From: Shinella sp032095155
Lineage (GTDB): Bacteria; Pseudomonadota; Alphaproteobacteria; Rhizobiales; Rhizobiaceae
NCBI RefSeq assembly: GCF_049199905.1
Contig: NZ_JBLZPK010000065.1
Coordinates: 170,382-234,381 of the forward strand
DNA: 64,000 nt
Direction: 5' to 3'
Shown: positions 51,396 through 60,457 of the stretch, piece after piece
Position numbering within the stretch: position 1 is the stretch's first letter
How the letters are laid out: each line of letters starts with the position of its first letter
Translations under genes and position numbers: made by a program
Notes under the pieces: model-generated
Seen by the model: only the letters and a program-made list of their open reading frames with translations
Databases searched by the model: none
Told to the model about the DNA's origin: nothing

Positions 51396-53362
51396 GAACA
51401 CCGCTTTTCCTCACCGCGCTGCTGCTCGGTTCCTCGGCACTCTCTCCGCTGGCTTTGGCGGGGGAGGCCAAGTCCGGCCCCGGCGAGATCGAACTTGCCG
51501 CTCTTTATTACTATGCCGAACAGAAGCAGCAGGATCGGCTCGAAGCCGAGACGAACCGGCTGCGGCTGAAATATCCCGATTTCGTCGTGCCGGCCGATGT
51601 CTATGCGCCGGTCGTGCAGCAGGTGGATGAAACCGCGCTCTGGGCGCTCTACGAGAAGAACGATTTCACCGGCATCGCCGCCGAGATCGGTCGCCGCCAG
51701 ACGGAAAATCCGCAGTGGAGGCCGAGCGAAGACTTCTCCGCCAAGCTCGCCCGCCGCAAGCAGCGCGTCGAGATGATGGCCGCCACTGCGCGCAAGGACT
51801 GGATGGGCGTCATCGAGGCGGCCAGAACGCTTGACCCGTCGACCGAAACCGAGGTCGATCTCGTCTGGATGCTGCTCGACGCCTATGCCGAGACGGGTGC
51901 CAAGGACGCGCTGACCAACACCTATCGCGGCCTGCTCTTCCGTGAAGGCGAAAAGCGCCTGCCGGATGCACAGATCCTGACCACGTTGCAGAAATCGACG
52001 CGCGATTTCTCCTCGGACGACGTGCGCAAGGCGATGGGCGTGCTCGCCACCTCTCCTCTGTTGCAGGCCGGTCTACAGCCCGTCGAACTCGACCTGACGC
52101 GCAAGGACGTCGCCGATTTCAACGCGGATGAAAAGCGCCAGACGCCCATCGCCGAAGGCGAGGTCGCCAAGCTGCGCGCCGTGGCGGAGAAAGGGGATCG
52201 CCTCGAGGATTTCTCGCTGCTCGGCTGGTACGATCTGAAGCTGAAGGCGCCTGATAGCGCCGAGCGCTGGTTCAAGGCGGCGCTGGCCAAGGGCCGCGAC
52301 GAGGAGAACGCCAAGGGCCTCTATCTCTCGCTTGCCGCTGAAAACAAGCGGGAAGAGGCCTATGCGGTCGCCGAGGATTACATCGTGGAATTCTCCGACG
52401 ACCCGGAATTCCTGATGAACGCGCTGTCGCTGCGCTTCTCGAAACCCGACCAGCCGGATGCCGATGTGAAGACGGTGACCGCCTATAGCAACGCCATCCT
52501 TGCGACATCCGACGCCGACCACGCCGAAATTCTCGCCTGGTACGCCTACAATTCCAGCCAGTTCGAGGCCGCGAAAGCCTGGTTCGAAAAGTCGCTGGAT
52601 TGGGAAAGCGCGCCGGTGCGCGTCAAGGGGCTGGCGCTGAGCCTGCTGCGTCTCGGCGCGAAGAAGGATTATGCCGCGCTGGAGGATGAATATCGCGAGA
52701 TCTATCCGGAGATCTGGGCCGAGATAAAGGTCGCCACGCCCCCGAAGGCCCGCCGCAGTGTGGCCGTCGAAATGCCTGATACCACGGCGTCGTCCACCGG
52801 CGGTGGCGGAGCGAGCTACCTCGCGCATTTCAAGGCCAAGCGCTACAGCGCCTGCGTCAAGGATGTTTCCGCTCAGGAGGCACGCGGCAAGGTTTCGGCC
52901 GACGCCATGCTGATCAAGGGCTGGTGCTATCTGGAGCTCAGCCGTCTGGCCGATGCCCGCAACGCCTTTGAAGCCGCGCTGAACAATAGCCGCACGCAAC
53001 AGGACGCCGCCTATGGCGCGGCGCTCACGCTACTGCGCGGTCGCCTGACGGACGATGCCGAGGCCATGGTCGCGACCTATCCGATGTCGGAGAAACGCGA
53101 GCGTGAGGTTCGGGCCGAAATCTACTGGCAGCGCGCCCGCTCGGCCTTCGATCATAAGCAATACCAGAACGTTCTGGATGCGCTGAACGCGCGCGCCAGC
53201 CTGGTTGCCGAACCGGCGGATCTCAGCCAGTTGCGTGGCTGGTCCTACTACCATCTCGGCAACCGCGGGCAGGCAAAGGCCGTCTTCGCCCGCCTGAACA
53301 TGCAGTTCTACGATCCGGCGACGGCCGTTGGCCTTTCCGCATCCACCGTTACCCTGCGATAG
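51392..53362 (+). CDS. Secreted TPR protein of cellulose operon (BcsK/BcsC-like repeat protein)
   Basis: A 656-residue protein with a signal peptide (MRTPLFLTALLLGSSALSPLALAGE) and many helix-turn-helix repeats, best seen near RLEDFSLLGWYDLKLKAPDSAERWF and ADAMLIKGWCYLELSRLADARNAF. There is no C-terminal beta-barrel, so it is not a full BcsC porin. Its ATG overlaps the bcsB stop (ATGA). TPR proteins in this position are thought to contact peptidoglycan or help glucan passage in alphaproteobacterial bcs operons. Confidence 0.75.
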   Translation: MRTPLFLTALLLGSSALSPLALAGEAKSGPGEIELAALYYYAEQKQQDRLEAETNRLRLKYPDFVVPADVYAPVVQQVDETALWALYEKNDFTGIAAEIGRRQTENPQWRPSEDFSAKLARRKQRVEMMAATARKDWMGVIEAARTLDPSTETEVDLVWMLLDAYAETGAKDALTNTYRGLLFREGEKRLPDAQILTTLQKSTRDFSSDDVRKAMGVLATSPLLQAGLQPVELDLTRKDVADFNADEKRQTPIAEGEVAKLRAVAEKGDRLEDFSLLGWYDLKLKAPDSAERWFKAALAKGRDEENAKGLYLSLAAENKREEAYAVAEDYIVEFSDDPEFLMNALSLRFSKPDQPDADVKTVTAYSNAILATSDADHAEILAWYAYNSSQFEAAKAWFEKSLDWESAPVRVKGLALSLLRLGAKKDYAALEDEYREIYPEIWAEIKVATPPKARRSVAVEMPDTTASSTGGGGASYLAHFKAKRYSACVKDVSAQEARGKVSADAMLIKGWCYLELSRLADARNAFEAALNNSRTQQDAAYGAALTLLRGRLTDDAEAMVATYPMSEKREREVRAEIYWQRARSAFDHKQYQNVLDALNARASLVAEPADLSQLRGWSYYHLGNRGQAKAVFARLNMQFYDPATAVGLSASTVTLR

Positions 53363-53369
53363 GATCCTC

Positions 53370-54284
53370 ATGCGCTGGCTCATTTCTGCCATTCTGCCTC
53401 TTCTCGTCGCCGGCTGCGCTTCCACCGTGCACGATCCCTTTCTGGAAACCGGCGCCATCCATCCGGACGCGCCGCCGATCTCCACCGAGGTCTCGCCGGA
53501 TTTTGCCGTGGCCTACCTGCCCTTGGTGTCGGGCCGGATCCAGAGCGTGCGCCAGACGGCGCGCAGCGGCTTCTTCGAGCAGGCAATCGTCTATTCCAAC
53601 GCCACGGCTTCGGCCGGCGAGAACGTGCTGACGGTGCGGGTCGGCCAACCCTCCGAGGGCATGGCTTTCCTGCGTGCACCGACACGCCGCGCCATTGTCG
53701 CAGAGATGCGGCAGGCGCTGCCCGGCGTCGCCATGCGGATCAGCGACGTGCCGGGGCAGAACGGGCAGGGCGTCTATGGTTACGCAACCGGCCCGCTCGG
53801 CACGTCCGGCAGCTGCCTTTATGCCTGGCAGTTCGCCAAGCGCGTTTCGGCCGAGCGCGTCGGTGCTTACGCCGCGCAGGTGCGCCTGCGCTTCTGCCAT
53901 CCGACGATGTCGCAGGAGCGCATCGCCGCCGTCATGGGTGGGCTTCGCATGAAGCCGGTGACGCGCAACACGTTCGACATGCTGCAATATGCCGGCGGCA
54001 GCGGCTATTCGCAGAGCCAGCCCGTGCTCGTTCGTGCGGAACCGGTCGTCGTGGTCGACGACAGCGCCGAGATTGCGCCGCGCCGCACACCGAAGCGTCG
54101 CGCGGCGGTGGAGGAGAAGCCGGCGGAAGAGCGGGTAGTCATCCGCAATGCCGTGCGCGTTCCCCTGCCGGGTGAGGAGAAGGTGAAGGTTGCCGTTTCC
54201 GAGGAGCCTGTCCAGAAGCCCAAGACAAGGGCGAAGAGCGCGCTGGTGCCGATGCCGGGAACCGTCGCACTCAACGCGGAGTGA
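53370..54284 (+). CDS. bcsN: Cellulose biosynthesis protein BcsN (lipoprotein)
   Basis: A 304-residue protein with a lipoprotein signal (MRWLISAILPLLVAGC; lipobox LVAGC), then a conserved region RQTARSGFFEQAIVYSNATASAGEN typical of BcsN, and a long charged, low-complexity C-terminus. BcsN occurs in rhizobial cellulose operons and is needed for cellulose output, though its mechanism is unclear. It begins eight bases after the TPR gene and is the last gene of the operon. Confidence 0.82.
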   Translation: MRWLISAILPLLVAGCASTVHDPFLETGAIHPDAPPISTEVSPDFAVAYLPLVSGRIQSVRQTARSGFFEQAIVYSNATASAGENVLTVRVGQPSEGMAFLRAPTRRAIVAEMRQALPGVAMRISDVPGQNGQGVYGYATGPLGTSGSCLYAWQFAKRVSAERVGAYAAQVRLRFCHPTMSQERIAAVMGGLRMKPVTRNTFDMLQYAGGSGYSQSQPVLVRAEPVVVVDDSAEIAPRRTPKRRAAVEEKPAEERVVIRNAVRVPLPGEEKVKVAVSEEPVQKPKTRAKSALVPMPGTVALNAE

Positions 54285-54287
54285 TCG

Positions 54288-55169
54288 TTATAGGAAGATG
54301 GCGTGCTCCTGCCGCACGAGTTCCTGCACGAACTCGGCGACGGTGCGCACGCGGGTAAGGTCACGGGCGCTTTCGTGCCATGTCGTCCAGTAGGCGCGGC
54401 GGATCGTGTTGGCCGGCAGCAGCCGCACGAGTTCCGGATATTGCCGGGCGATATAGTCATGCAGGATGCCGACGCCGGCGCCGGAGCGCACGGCTTCCGT
54501 CTGGCCGGTGGCGCTGGAGATTTCGAAGCTCGCATCCCAGCTGCGCATGATCTCGCCGGTGAAGTTCAGCGAGGCCGTGAAGATCAGGTCTTCCACATAG
54601 CCGACGCGCCGGTGGCTCTTCAGGTCCTCGACGGTCTCGGGCGTGCCGTTCTGGGCGAGATAGTCGCGTGAGGCATAGAGGCCGAGCGTATAATCCGTCA
54701 GCTTCGACGAGACGAGCCGGCCCTGTTCCGGCCGCTCCAGTGTGATGGCGATATCGGCCTCGCGCTGCGAAAGCGAGAAGGAGCGGGGCACCGGCACGAG
54801 CTGGATCTTCAATTCGGGATGCCGCGCCGTCAGCCGTCCGAGACGCGGCGCGAGGAAGGAGACGCCGAAACCGTCGGGCGCGCCGACCCGCACGGTGCCG
54901 GCAACGGCAGTGTCGATCCGGCCGATGCTCGCCTGCATCGCCAGCATCTCCGTTTCCATCCGCTCGGCCGCCCGCAGAAAGGCCTCGCCCTCGGCGGTGA
55001 GGTCGCAGCCATTGGTGCGGCGGATCAGCAGGCGGGTCTTCAGCGCCTCCTCCAGTGCGCTGACGCGGCGGCTGAGCGTCGCGTGGTTGACGCCGAGACG
55101 GCGGGAGGCGGCGAGGATCTGGCCGGTGCGGGCAACCGCGAGAAACAAGCGTGCGTCATCCCAGTTCAT
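54288..55169 (-). CDS. LysR family transcriptional regulator
   Basis: A 293-residue regulator with an N-terminal winged helix (MNWDDARLFLAVARTGQILAASRRLGVNHATLSRRV) and a C-terminal periplasmic-binding-like effector domain (GTVRVGAPDGFG onward). It is convergent with bcsN (three bases apart) and divergent from mmsA. A perfect 9-bp inverted repeat lies in the 103-base divergent spacer, so mmsA and itself are the likely targets. Confidence 0.92.
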   Translation of the reverse strand: MNWDDARLFLAVARTGQILAASRRLGVNHATLSRRVSALEEALKTRLLIRRTNGCDLTAEGEAFLRAAERMETEMLAMQASIGRIDTAVAGTVRVGAPDGFGVSFLAPRLGRLTARHPELKIQLVPVPRSFSLSQREADIAITLERPEQGRLVSSKLTDYTLGLYASRDYLAQNGTPETVEDLKSHRRVGYVEDLIFTASLNFTGEIMRSWDASFEISSATGQTEAVRSGAGVGILHDYIARQYPELVRLLPANTIRRAYWTTWHESARDLTRVRTVAEFVQELVRQEHAIFL

Positions 55170-55189
55170 GTCGCCTCCGACTTTAATTT

Positions 55190-55230
55190 TTGCACAACGG
55201 TTCCTTATCTGAGGCGATTGTGTTGTGCAA
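55190..55230. promoter_or_regulatory. LysR/mmsA divergent operator
   Basis: TTGCACAAC (55190-55198) and GTTGTGCAA (55222-55230) form a perfect nine-base inverted repeat with a 23-base spacer, central between the LysR gene and mmsA. Confidence 0.6.
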
Positions 55231-55272
55231 ATTGAAGTGCGATCATCCCTTCATAACCACGGAGGACTCCCC

Positions 55273-56769
55273 ATGTACCAGATCGGCCACTTCATCCACG
55301 GCAAGCAGGTGCCCGGCACCAGCGGCCGCACCGCCAATGTTTACAACCCGGCAACCGGTGAAGTACAGGCGCAGGTCGCGCTTGCCAATGACGCCGATCT
55401 GCAAGCCGCCATCGACAGCGCGCTTTCCGCGCAGCCGAAGTGGGCCGCCACCAACCCGCAGCGTCGCGCCCGCGTCTTCATGAAGTTCGTCGAACTCCTG
55501 AACACGCATATGGACGAGCTGGCCGTGCTGGTTTCCAAGGAACACGGCAAGACGGTCGAGGACTCGAAGGGCGACGTCATTCGCGGCCTCGAAGTCTGCG
55601 AATTCGTCATCGGCATCCCGCATCTCTCCAAGAGCGAATTCACCGAAGGCGCAGGCCCCGGCATCGACATGTATTCGATCCGCCAGCCGGTCGGCATCGG
55701 CGCGGGCATCACGCCGTTCAACTTCCCGGGCATGATCCCGATGTGGATGTTCGCGCCCGCCATCGCCTGCGGCAACGCCTTCATCCTGAAGCCCTCCGAG
55801 CGCGATCCGTCCCTGCCGATCCGCCTTGCCGAACTGATGATCGAAGCCGGCCTGCCGGCCGGCATCCTCAACGTCGTCAACGGCGACAAGGGTGCGGTCG
55901 ACGGCATCCTGGCGCATCCGGATATCGCCGCCGTTTCCTTCGTCGGCTCCACGCCGATCGCCCGCTACGTCTATGGAACCGCTGCCGCCAACGGCAAGCG
56001 TGCCCAGTGCTTCGGCGGCGCCAAGAACCACATGATCATCATGCCCGATGCCGACCTCGACCAGGCCGCCAACGCCCTGATGGGCGCCGGCTACGGCTCG
56101 GCCGGTGAGCGCTGCATGGCGATCTCGGTTGCCGTTCCGGTCGGTGAGGAAACCGCAAACCGCCTCATCGAGAAGCTCACCCCGATGATCGAGGGCCTCC
56201 GCATCGGTCCCTATACGGACGACAAGGCCGACATGGGTCCCGTCGTCACCAAGGAAGCCCAGGCGCGCATCCTCGGTCTCATCGACAAGGGCGTCGAGGA
56301 AGGCGCCAACCTCGTCGTCGATGGCCGCGGCTTCACGATGCAGGGTTACGAAAATGGCTACTTTGTCGGCGGCTGCCTGTTCGACAACGTCACGCCGGAC
56401 ATGGAAATCTACAAGACTGAAATCTTCGGCCCGGTCCTGTCCGTCGTTCGCGCCAAGAACTACGAGGAAGCCCTCGACCTGCCGATGAAGCACGAATACG
56501 GCAACGGCGTCGCGATCTACACCCGTGACGGCGATGCGGCCCGCGACTTCGCCAGCCGCATCAATATCGGCATGGTCGGCATCAACGTTCCGATCCCGGT
56601 TCCGCTCGCCTACCACTCGTTCGGCGGCTGGAAGTCCTCGTCCTTCGGCGACCTCAACCAGCACGGTACGGATTCCATCAAGTTCTGGACCCGCACCAAG
56701 ACCGTGACGAGCCGCTGGCCGTCCGGCATCAAGGGCGGTGCGGAATTCTCCATCCCGACGATGAAGTAA
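55273..56769 (+). CDS. mmsA: Methylmalonate-semialdehyde dehydrogenase (CoA-acylating)
   Basis: A 498-residue aldehyde dehydrogenase. It converts methylmalonate or malonate semialdehyde to propionyl- or acetyl-CoA in valine, myo-inositol and beta-alanine breakdown. The subfamily pattern is clear: YNPATGEV, GITPFNFPGMIPMWMFAPAIACGN, catalytic Cys in GSAGERCMAIS, and IYTRDGDAARDFASRINIGMVGIN. ATG 55273 follows GGAGG. It is monocistronic with a strong terminator and is probably controlled by the divergent LysR protein. Confidence 0.94.
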   Translation: MYQIGHFIHGKQVPGTSGRTANVYNPATGEVQAQVALANDADLQAAIDSALSAQPKWAATNPQRRARVFMKFVELLNTHMDELAVLVSKEHGKTVEDSKGDVIRGLEVCEFVIGIPHLSKSEFTEGAGPGIDMYSIRQPVGIGAGITPFNFPGMIPMWMFAPAIACGNAFILKPSERDPSLPIRLAELMIEAGLPAGILNVVNGDKGAVDGILAHPDIAAVSFVGSTPIARYVYGTAAANGKRAQCFGGAKNHMIIMPDADLDQAANALMGAGYGSAGERCMAISVAVPVGEETANRLIEKLTPMIEGLRIGPYTDDKADMGPVVTKEAQARILGLIDKGVEEGANLVVDGRGFTMQGYENGYFVGGCLFDNVTPDMEIYKTEIFGPVLSVVRAKNYEEALDLPMKHEYGNGVAIYTRDGDAARDFASRINIGMVGINVPIPVPLAYHSFGGWKSSSFGDLNQHGTDSIKFWTRTKTVTSRWPSGIKGGAEFSIPTMK

Positions 56770-56792
56770 TCATCCCTTCGGATCGATCATCG

Positions 56793-56822
56793 AAAGGGCT
56801 CCCGCAGGGGAGCCCTTTTTTT
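56793..56822 (+). terminator. mmsA terminator
   Basis: AAAGGGCTCCC / GGGAGCCCTTT with a GCAG loop, ending in seven T. It starts 24 bases after the mmsA stop. Confidence 0.9.
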
Positions 56823-56896
56823 GTGCTTTGCGAAGAATAGGCCGCAAGCGCGGCCCGTTAACCCCTCGTGTTTTTATATTTTTGAAGGGGGCAACC

Positions 56897-57988
56897 ATGT
56901 CTTTGGCAGGATCGCCGCAACCCGCAGGGCAGGCGGGCGGCTTTCATCGCATCACGTTTACCGGCAAGGCGTCGGAATATTTCGGCATCTGGATCGTCAA
57001 CGTTCTCCTGACGATCCTCACGCTCGGCATCTATTCCGCCTGGGCGAAAGTCCGGCGCAACCGCTATTTCTTCGGCAATACCGTGCTGCTCGGCCGGTCC
57101 TTCGAGTATCACGCCAAGGGCCTGCAGATCCTCGTCGGACGCCTCATCGTTCTCGGCGCCTTCGTCGTGCTGAACGTTATGGCGGCCATCGTGCCGATCC
57201 TCGTTCTCCTGCCGACCCTCGTCGTGTTGATCGCACTGCCTTGGCTGGTCGCCAAGGGGCTGCGCTTCAGCGCGCGTGTCACCAGCTATCGCAATGTGCG
57301 CTTCGATTTCGTCGGCGGTGCGGGCGGTGCCTTCAAGGCCTTCATCCTCGGCGGCCTTCTGGCCGTCATCACGCTCGGTATCCTGACCCCGCTCGCCAGC
57401 CGGTGGGTCTCCTGTTATATCGGCTCGAACCTGCGCTATGGCGGCAAGGCCTTCGAGACGGATCCGAAGCTCGGCGCCATCTACAAGTCTTGGCTCCTGT
57501 CGTTCCTGATCGCCATTGTCGGGCTTGGCATCATCGCCCTTCTGGTCGTCGCCAACATCTCGCTCATCCTGCCGATGATCGAGACGCCCGGCTCGCTGAC
57601 GCCCGAACAGCAGATCCCGCTCGTGATCAGCGCGGTCATCGGCTACGTCGTGCTTTTCGCGACGATGGGCATTGCCGGCCTGTTCTACCGGGCGGGCGTG
57701 CGCAACATCGCCTGGTCGGCCACGACCTTCGACGGAAAACACCAGCTGATGAGCGACCTGTCGCGCACCCGCTACACCTGGATCGCCATCAGCAACGTCA
57801 TCGTCACGCTTCTCACCCTGGGTCTGATGCGGCCCTGGGCGGCGGTGCGCATGGCGCGCTATACCTTCGAGCACACCGGCGTTACCTTCACCGGCGATGT
57901 CGGCGAGCTGTTCAGCGCGCTGGAGGCGCAGGGGTCGGCCGTCGGGGCCGAGTTCATGGACTTTGAAGGCTTCGACTTTGGCTTCTGA
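56897..57988 (+). CDS. DUF898 (YjgN-like) membrane protein
   Basis: A 363-residue protein with two similar halves, each carrying the DUF898 signature (FTGKASEYFGIWIVNVLLTILTLGIYSAWAKVRRNRYFF and, near the end, TWIAISNVIVTLLTLGLMRPWAAVRMARYTF). About seven hydrophobic helices. The family function is unknown. ATG 56897 follows GAAGGGGG. Its 3' end overlaps the start of an M48 protease by 11 bases, which suggests a joint role in membrane protein control. Confidence 0.85.
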   Translation: MSLAGSPQPAGQAGGFHRITFTGKASEYFGIWIVNVLLTILTLGIYSAWAKVRRNRYFFGNTVLLGRSFEYHAKGLQILVGRLIVLGAFVVLNVMAAIVPILVLLPTLVVLIALPWLVAKGLRFSARVTSYRNVRFDFVGGAGGAFKAFILGGLLAVITLGILTPLASRWVSCYIGSNLRYGGKAFETDPKLGAIYKSWLLSFLIAIVGLGIIALLVVANISLILPMIETPGSLTPEQQIPLVISAVIGYVVLFATMGIAGLFYRAGVRNIAWSATTFDGKHQLMSDLSRTRYTWIAISNVIVTLLTLGLMRPWAAVRMARYTFEHTGVTFTGDVGELFSALEAQGSAVGAEFMDFEGFDFGF

Positions 57989-59069
57989 GACTGAGACCAT
58001 AACCGGCGGGGCCATCGCCAAGGGCGACTGGCACCCCGCCGGCTCCAGCCGCTCGGTCGAGGCCCGCCTCGTCGAACGGGCCGGGGAAATCGCCGCGCTG
58101 CCGGCCGATGGCGAAAAGCCGCTCGCCGGTGCGGGTCTCTCCTGGGTCGAGATTTCCGGCCGCGTCGGCTCCATCCCGCGCCGGGTGATCTTTCCGGATG
58201 GCTCGGTCTTCGAGAGCTGGGACAATGACGGCATCGACCGCTTTCTCGCCGCACGCGGCAAGGGCGGGGCCGGGCTGGTGCACTGGCTGGAGCAGTTTCG
58301 CCTGCGCCTCATCGTCATCGTGCTCGCCGCCTTTGCGCTTGGCAGCATCGTTTACCGCTGGGGTGTGCCTGCGCTTGTCGAGGTCGCCATCCTCACCACG
58401 CCGCCCATCGTCCCGCAGCTGATGTCGCAGGGCACCTTGCAGGCGCTCGACAAGACCACCTTCTCGCCGACGAAACTCTCCGCGGAAAAGCGCGACGAGA
58501 TCGCCGACGGTTTTGCGCGCATCGCCGCCCAGTCGCCGCGGGGGGCAGGCGCCTACAATCTCAATTTCCGCGACGGCGGCTTCATCGGGCCGAATGCCTT
58601 TGCGCTGCCGGACGGTACGCTCGTCGTCACCGACCAGCTCGTCGAAATGGCCGGCAAGGACAGCGAGATGATCGTCGGCGTGCTCGCGCATGAAATCGGC
58701 CATGTCGAACTCGAACACAGCCTTCGTCAGCTCTATCGCGCCGCCGGCATGACGGGCCTCATCATGCTGATTGCCGGCGACGTCGGCTCCAGCGTCGAGG
58801 ACGTGCTGGTTCAGGGCGGCGGTCTCCTGGCGCTGTCCTATTCGCGCGACGCCGAGAGCGCCGCCGACCGGCGTTCGGTCGAGCTGATGGCGAAAGCCGG
58901 CTACGACCCCACCGCCATCGCCCGTTTCTTCACGCTGTTGGAAGAGAAGCTCGGCGACAAGTCGGATACCAACCTGCTCTCCACCCATCCCGGCACGCCG
59001 CAACGCAAGAAGGAGATTATCGACTACGCCCGGATCATCTCCGGCCAGTCGGATCCGGATTTGCAGTAG
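57978..59069 (+). CDS. M48 family metallopeptidase
   Basis: A 363-residue zinc protease. One membrane helix lies near residues 90-115 (LIVIVLAAFALGSIVYRW). The active site VLAHEIGHVELEH is intact, with SRDAESAADRRSVELMAKAG giving the third zinc ligand. No ATG fits; TTG 57978 follows GAAGG by eight bases and lies inside the DUF898 gene. Related M48 proteases are Oma1/HtpX-like and handle membrane or envelope proteins. The pairing with DUF898 recurs in rhizobia as far as I know. Confidence 0.88.
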   Translation: MASETETITGGAIAKGDWHPAGSSRSVEARLVERAGEIAALPADGEKPLAGAGLSWVEISGRVGSIPRRVIFPDGSVFESWDNDGIDRFLAARGKGGAGLVHWLEQFRLRLIVIVLAAFALGSIVYRWGVPALVEVAILTTPPIVPQLMSQGTLQALDKTTFSPTKLSAEKRDEIADGFARIAAQSPRGAGAYNLNFRDGGFIGPNAFALPDGTLVVTDQLVEMAGKDSEMIVGVLAHEIGHVELEHSLRQLYRAAGMTGLIMLIAGDVGSSVEDVLVQGGGLLALSYSRDAESAADRRSVELMAKAGYDPTAIARFFTLLEEKLGDKSDTNLLSTHPGTPQRKKEIIDYARIISGQSDPDLQ

Positions 59070-59116
59070 GAGAGACGGTCGCGGTTATCTGCCCGCTGCC
59101 GTTTCCTCCTCTCCGA

Positions 59117-59194
59117 CGTCATCCTCGGCCTCGAGCCGAGGATCCACCGCCACACTCGGAGCATGGATGGTCGGGTCAAGCCCGACCATGACGG
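59117..59194. repeat. Dispersed palindromic intergenic element, copy 2 (inverted)
   Basis: CCTCGGCCTCGAGCCGAGG at the left and GGTCGGGTCAAGCCCGACC at the right, with GTCAT / ATGAC outer ends. Its reverse complement aligns with 4571-4658 apart from a shorter centre. Confidence 0.75.
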
Positions 59195-59234
59195 AGGAGA
59201 AGTCCTGATGCCATAGCATTGGGCGTGAAATGAA

Positions 59235-59260
59235 AAACGGCGGCCCGAGAGCCGCCGTTT
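59235..59260 (-). terminator. fbpA terminator
   Basis: AAACGGCGGC / GCCGCCGTTT with a six-base loop. On the minus strand it is followed by a T-run, so it ends the leftward fbpA transcript. Confidence 0.8.
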
Positions 59261-59287
59261 CCGTGTTCGCCTTGGGAGGCTTGTTCG

Positions 59288-60331
59288 TTACTGCGACGGA
59301 CCGTCATTGTAGCCGACCTTGTCGACGAGCTCGGAGGCCTTCTTGCGGTTGGCCGCGATGTCGACGAGAGGCAGCGTGTCGGCCTTCAGCGTGCCGAAGG
59401 ATTTGACGACGTCGGAGGGTTCAGCACCCGGCAGGACCGGATATTCATAGACCTGCTGGGCATAGATCTGCTGCGCGGTGCCGGCCGACAGGAATTCCAT
59501 CAGCTTCAGCGCATTGTCCTTGTTCGGGGCGTTCTTGGCCATGGCCATGCCCGAGACGTTGACATGCGAGCCGCGGTCGTTGGCATTGGGGAAGAGCACC
59601 TTGATGGCGGCGGCCCATTCCTTCTGTTCCGGCTCCTTCTCGTTGGTCAGCATGAGGCCGACATAATAGGAGTTGCCGAGCGCCAGGTCGCATTCGCCGG
59701 CGAGGATCGCCTTGGCCTGGTCACGGTCGCCACCGTCGGGCTTGCGGGCGAGGTTGTTCTTCAGGCCCGTCAGCCACGTCTCGGCTTCGGCCTCGCCGTG
59801 ATGGGCGATCATCGAGGCGAAGAGGCCGATATTGTAGGAGTGCTGCCCGTCACGGGTGCAGATCTTGCCCTTCCACTTCGGGTCGGCGAGCTCCTCATAG
59901 GTGATCTCGTTCTGCGCGACGCGGTCCTTGGAGGCATAGACGACGCGCGAACGCGTGGTCAGGCCGAACCAGTTGCCGTCGGGATCGCGGTACTGCGCGG
60001 GGATGTCCTTGTTGATGACGTCGCTTGCCACCGGCTGCGTTACGCCGCCGTCCTTGGCTTCGGTCAGGCGCGAGATATCGACCGTCAGGATGACATCGGC
60101 CGGCGAATTGGCGCCTTCGGCCTGGATGCGCTCCACGAGGCCTTTGTCGAGGAAGAGCACATTCGTGGTGATGCCGGTTTCCTTGGTGAATTCGTCGAGC
60201 AGCGGCTTGATCAGGTCCGGCTGACGGTAGGAATAGATGTTGACTTCACCGTCTGCGAAAGCGGGGGCGGCGAAGGCCAGACCGGCGGTCGAGATGGCAA
60301 GGGCGGCGAGGGAAGTCTTGAGCAGGTGCAT
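59288..60331 (-). CDS. fbpA: Ferric iron ABC transporter substrate-binding protein
   Basis: A 347-residue periplasmic protein with a signal peptide (MHLLKTSLAALAISTAGLAFAAPAFAD). The mature start GEVNIYSYRQPDLIKPLLDEFTKETGI and the YYVGLMLTNE region with its Tyr pair match FbpA/FutA/IdiA iron-binding proteins. The cognate permease is likely fbpB at 29642. ATG 60331 is preceded by AGGAGG; a second in-frame ATG at 60349 is less likely. It is divergent from rirA with iron-box-like palindromes between, so iron repression is expected. Confidence 0.92.
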   Translation of the reverse strand: MHLLKTSLAALAISTAGLAFAAPAFADGEVNIYSYRQPDLIKPLLDEFTKETGITTNVLFLDKGLVERIQAEGANSPADVILTVDISRLTEAKDGGVTQPVASDVINKDIPAQYRDPDGNWFGLTTRSRVVYASKDRVAQNEITYEELADPKWKGKICTRDGQHSYNIGLFASMIAHHGEAEAETWLTGLKNNLARKPDGGDRDQAKAILAGECDLALGNSYYVGLMLTNEKEPEQKEWAAAIKVLFPNANDRGSHVNVSGMAMAKNAPNKDNALKLMEFLSAGTAQQIYAQQVYEYPVLPGAEPSDVVKSFGTLKADTLPLVDIAANRKKASELVDKVGYNDGPSQ

Positions 60332-60361
60332 CGGGTCCTCCTGGGGCATTTATTCTTTACT

Positions 60362-60379
60362 GCTAAAGTCGTCTTTAGC
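60362..60379. promoter_or_regulatory. Palindromic iron-responsive operator candidate upstream of fbpA
   Basis: GCTAAA-N6-TTTAGC is a perfect inverted repeat 31 bases upstream of the fbpA start. Given the adjacent rirA gene, RirA (or Irr) is the likely binder. Confidence 0.55.
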
Positions 60380-60440
60380 GGCTTGCCCCTTCCAGTCAAC
60401 CGCGCTGCGGTGCGCATAACATGAATGTGATTTTCCGCTT

Positions 60441-60457
60441 TTTGGAATTGTTCTAAA
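60441..60457. promoter_or_regulatory. Irr/ICE-box-like site upstream of rirA
   Basis: TTTGGAA-TTG-TTCTAAA closely follows the Irr ICE pattern TTTAGAA / TTCTAAA with one mismatch. It lies 55 bases upstream of the rirA start. Confidence 0.5.
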
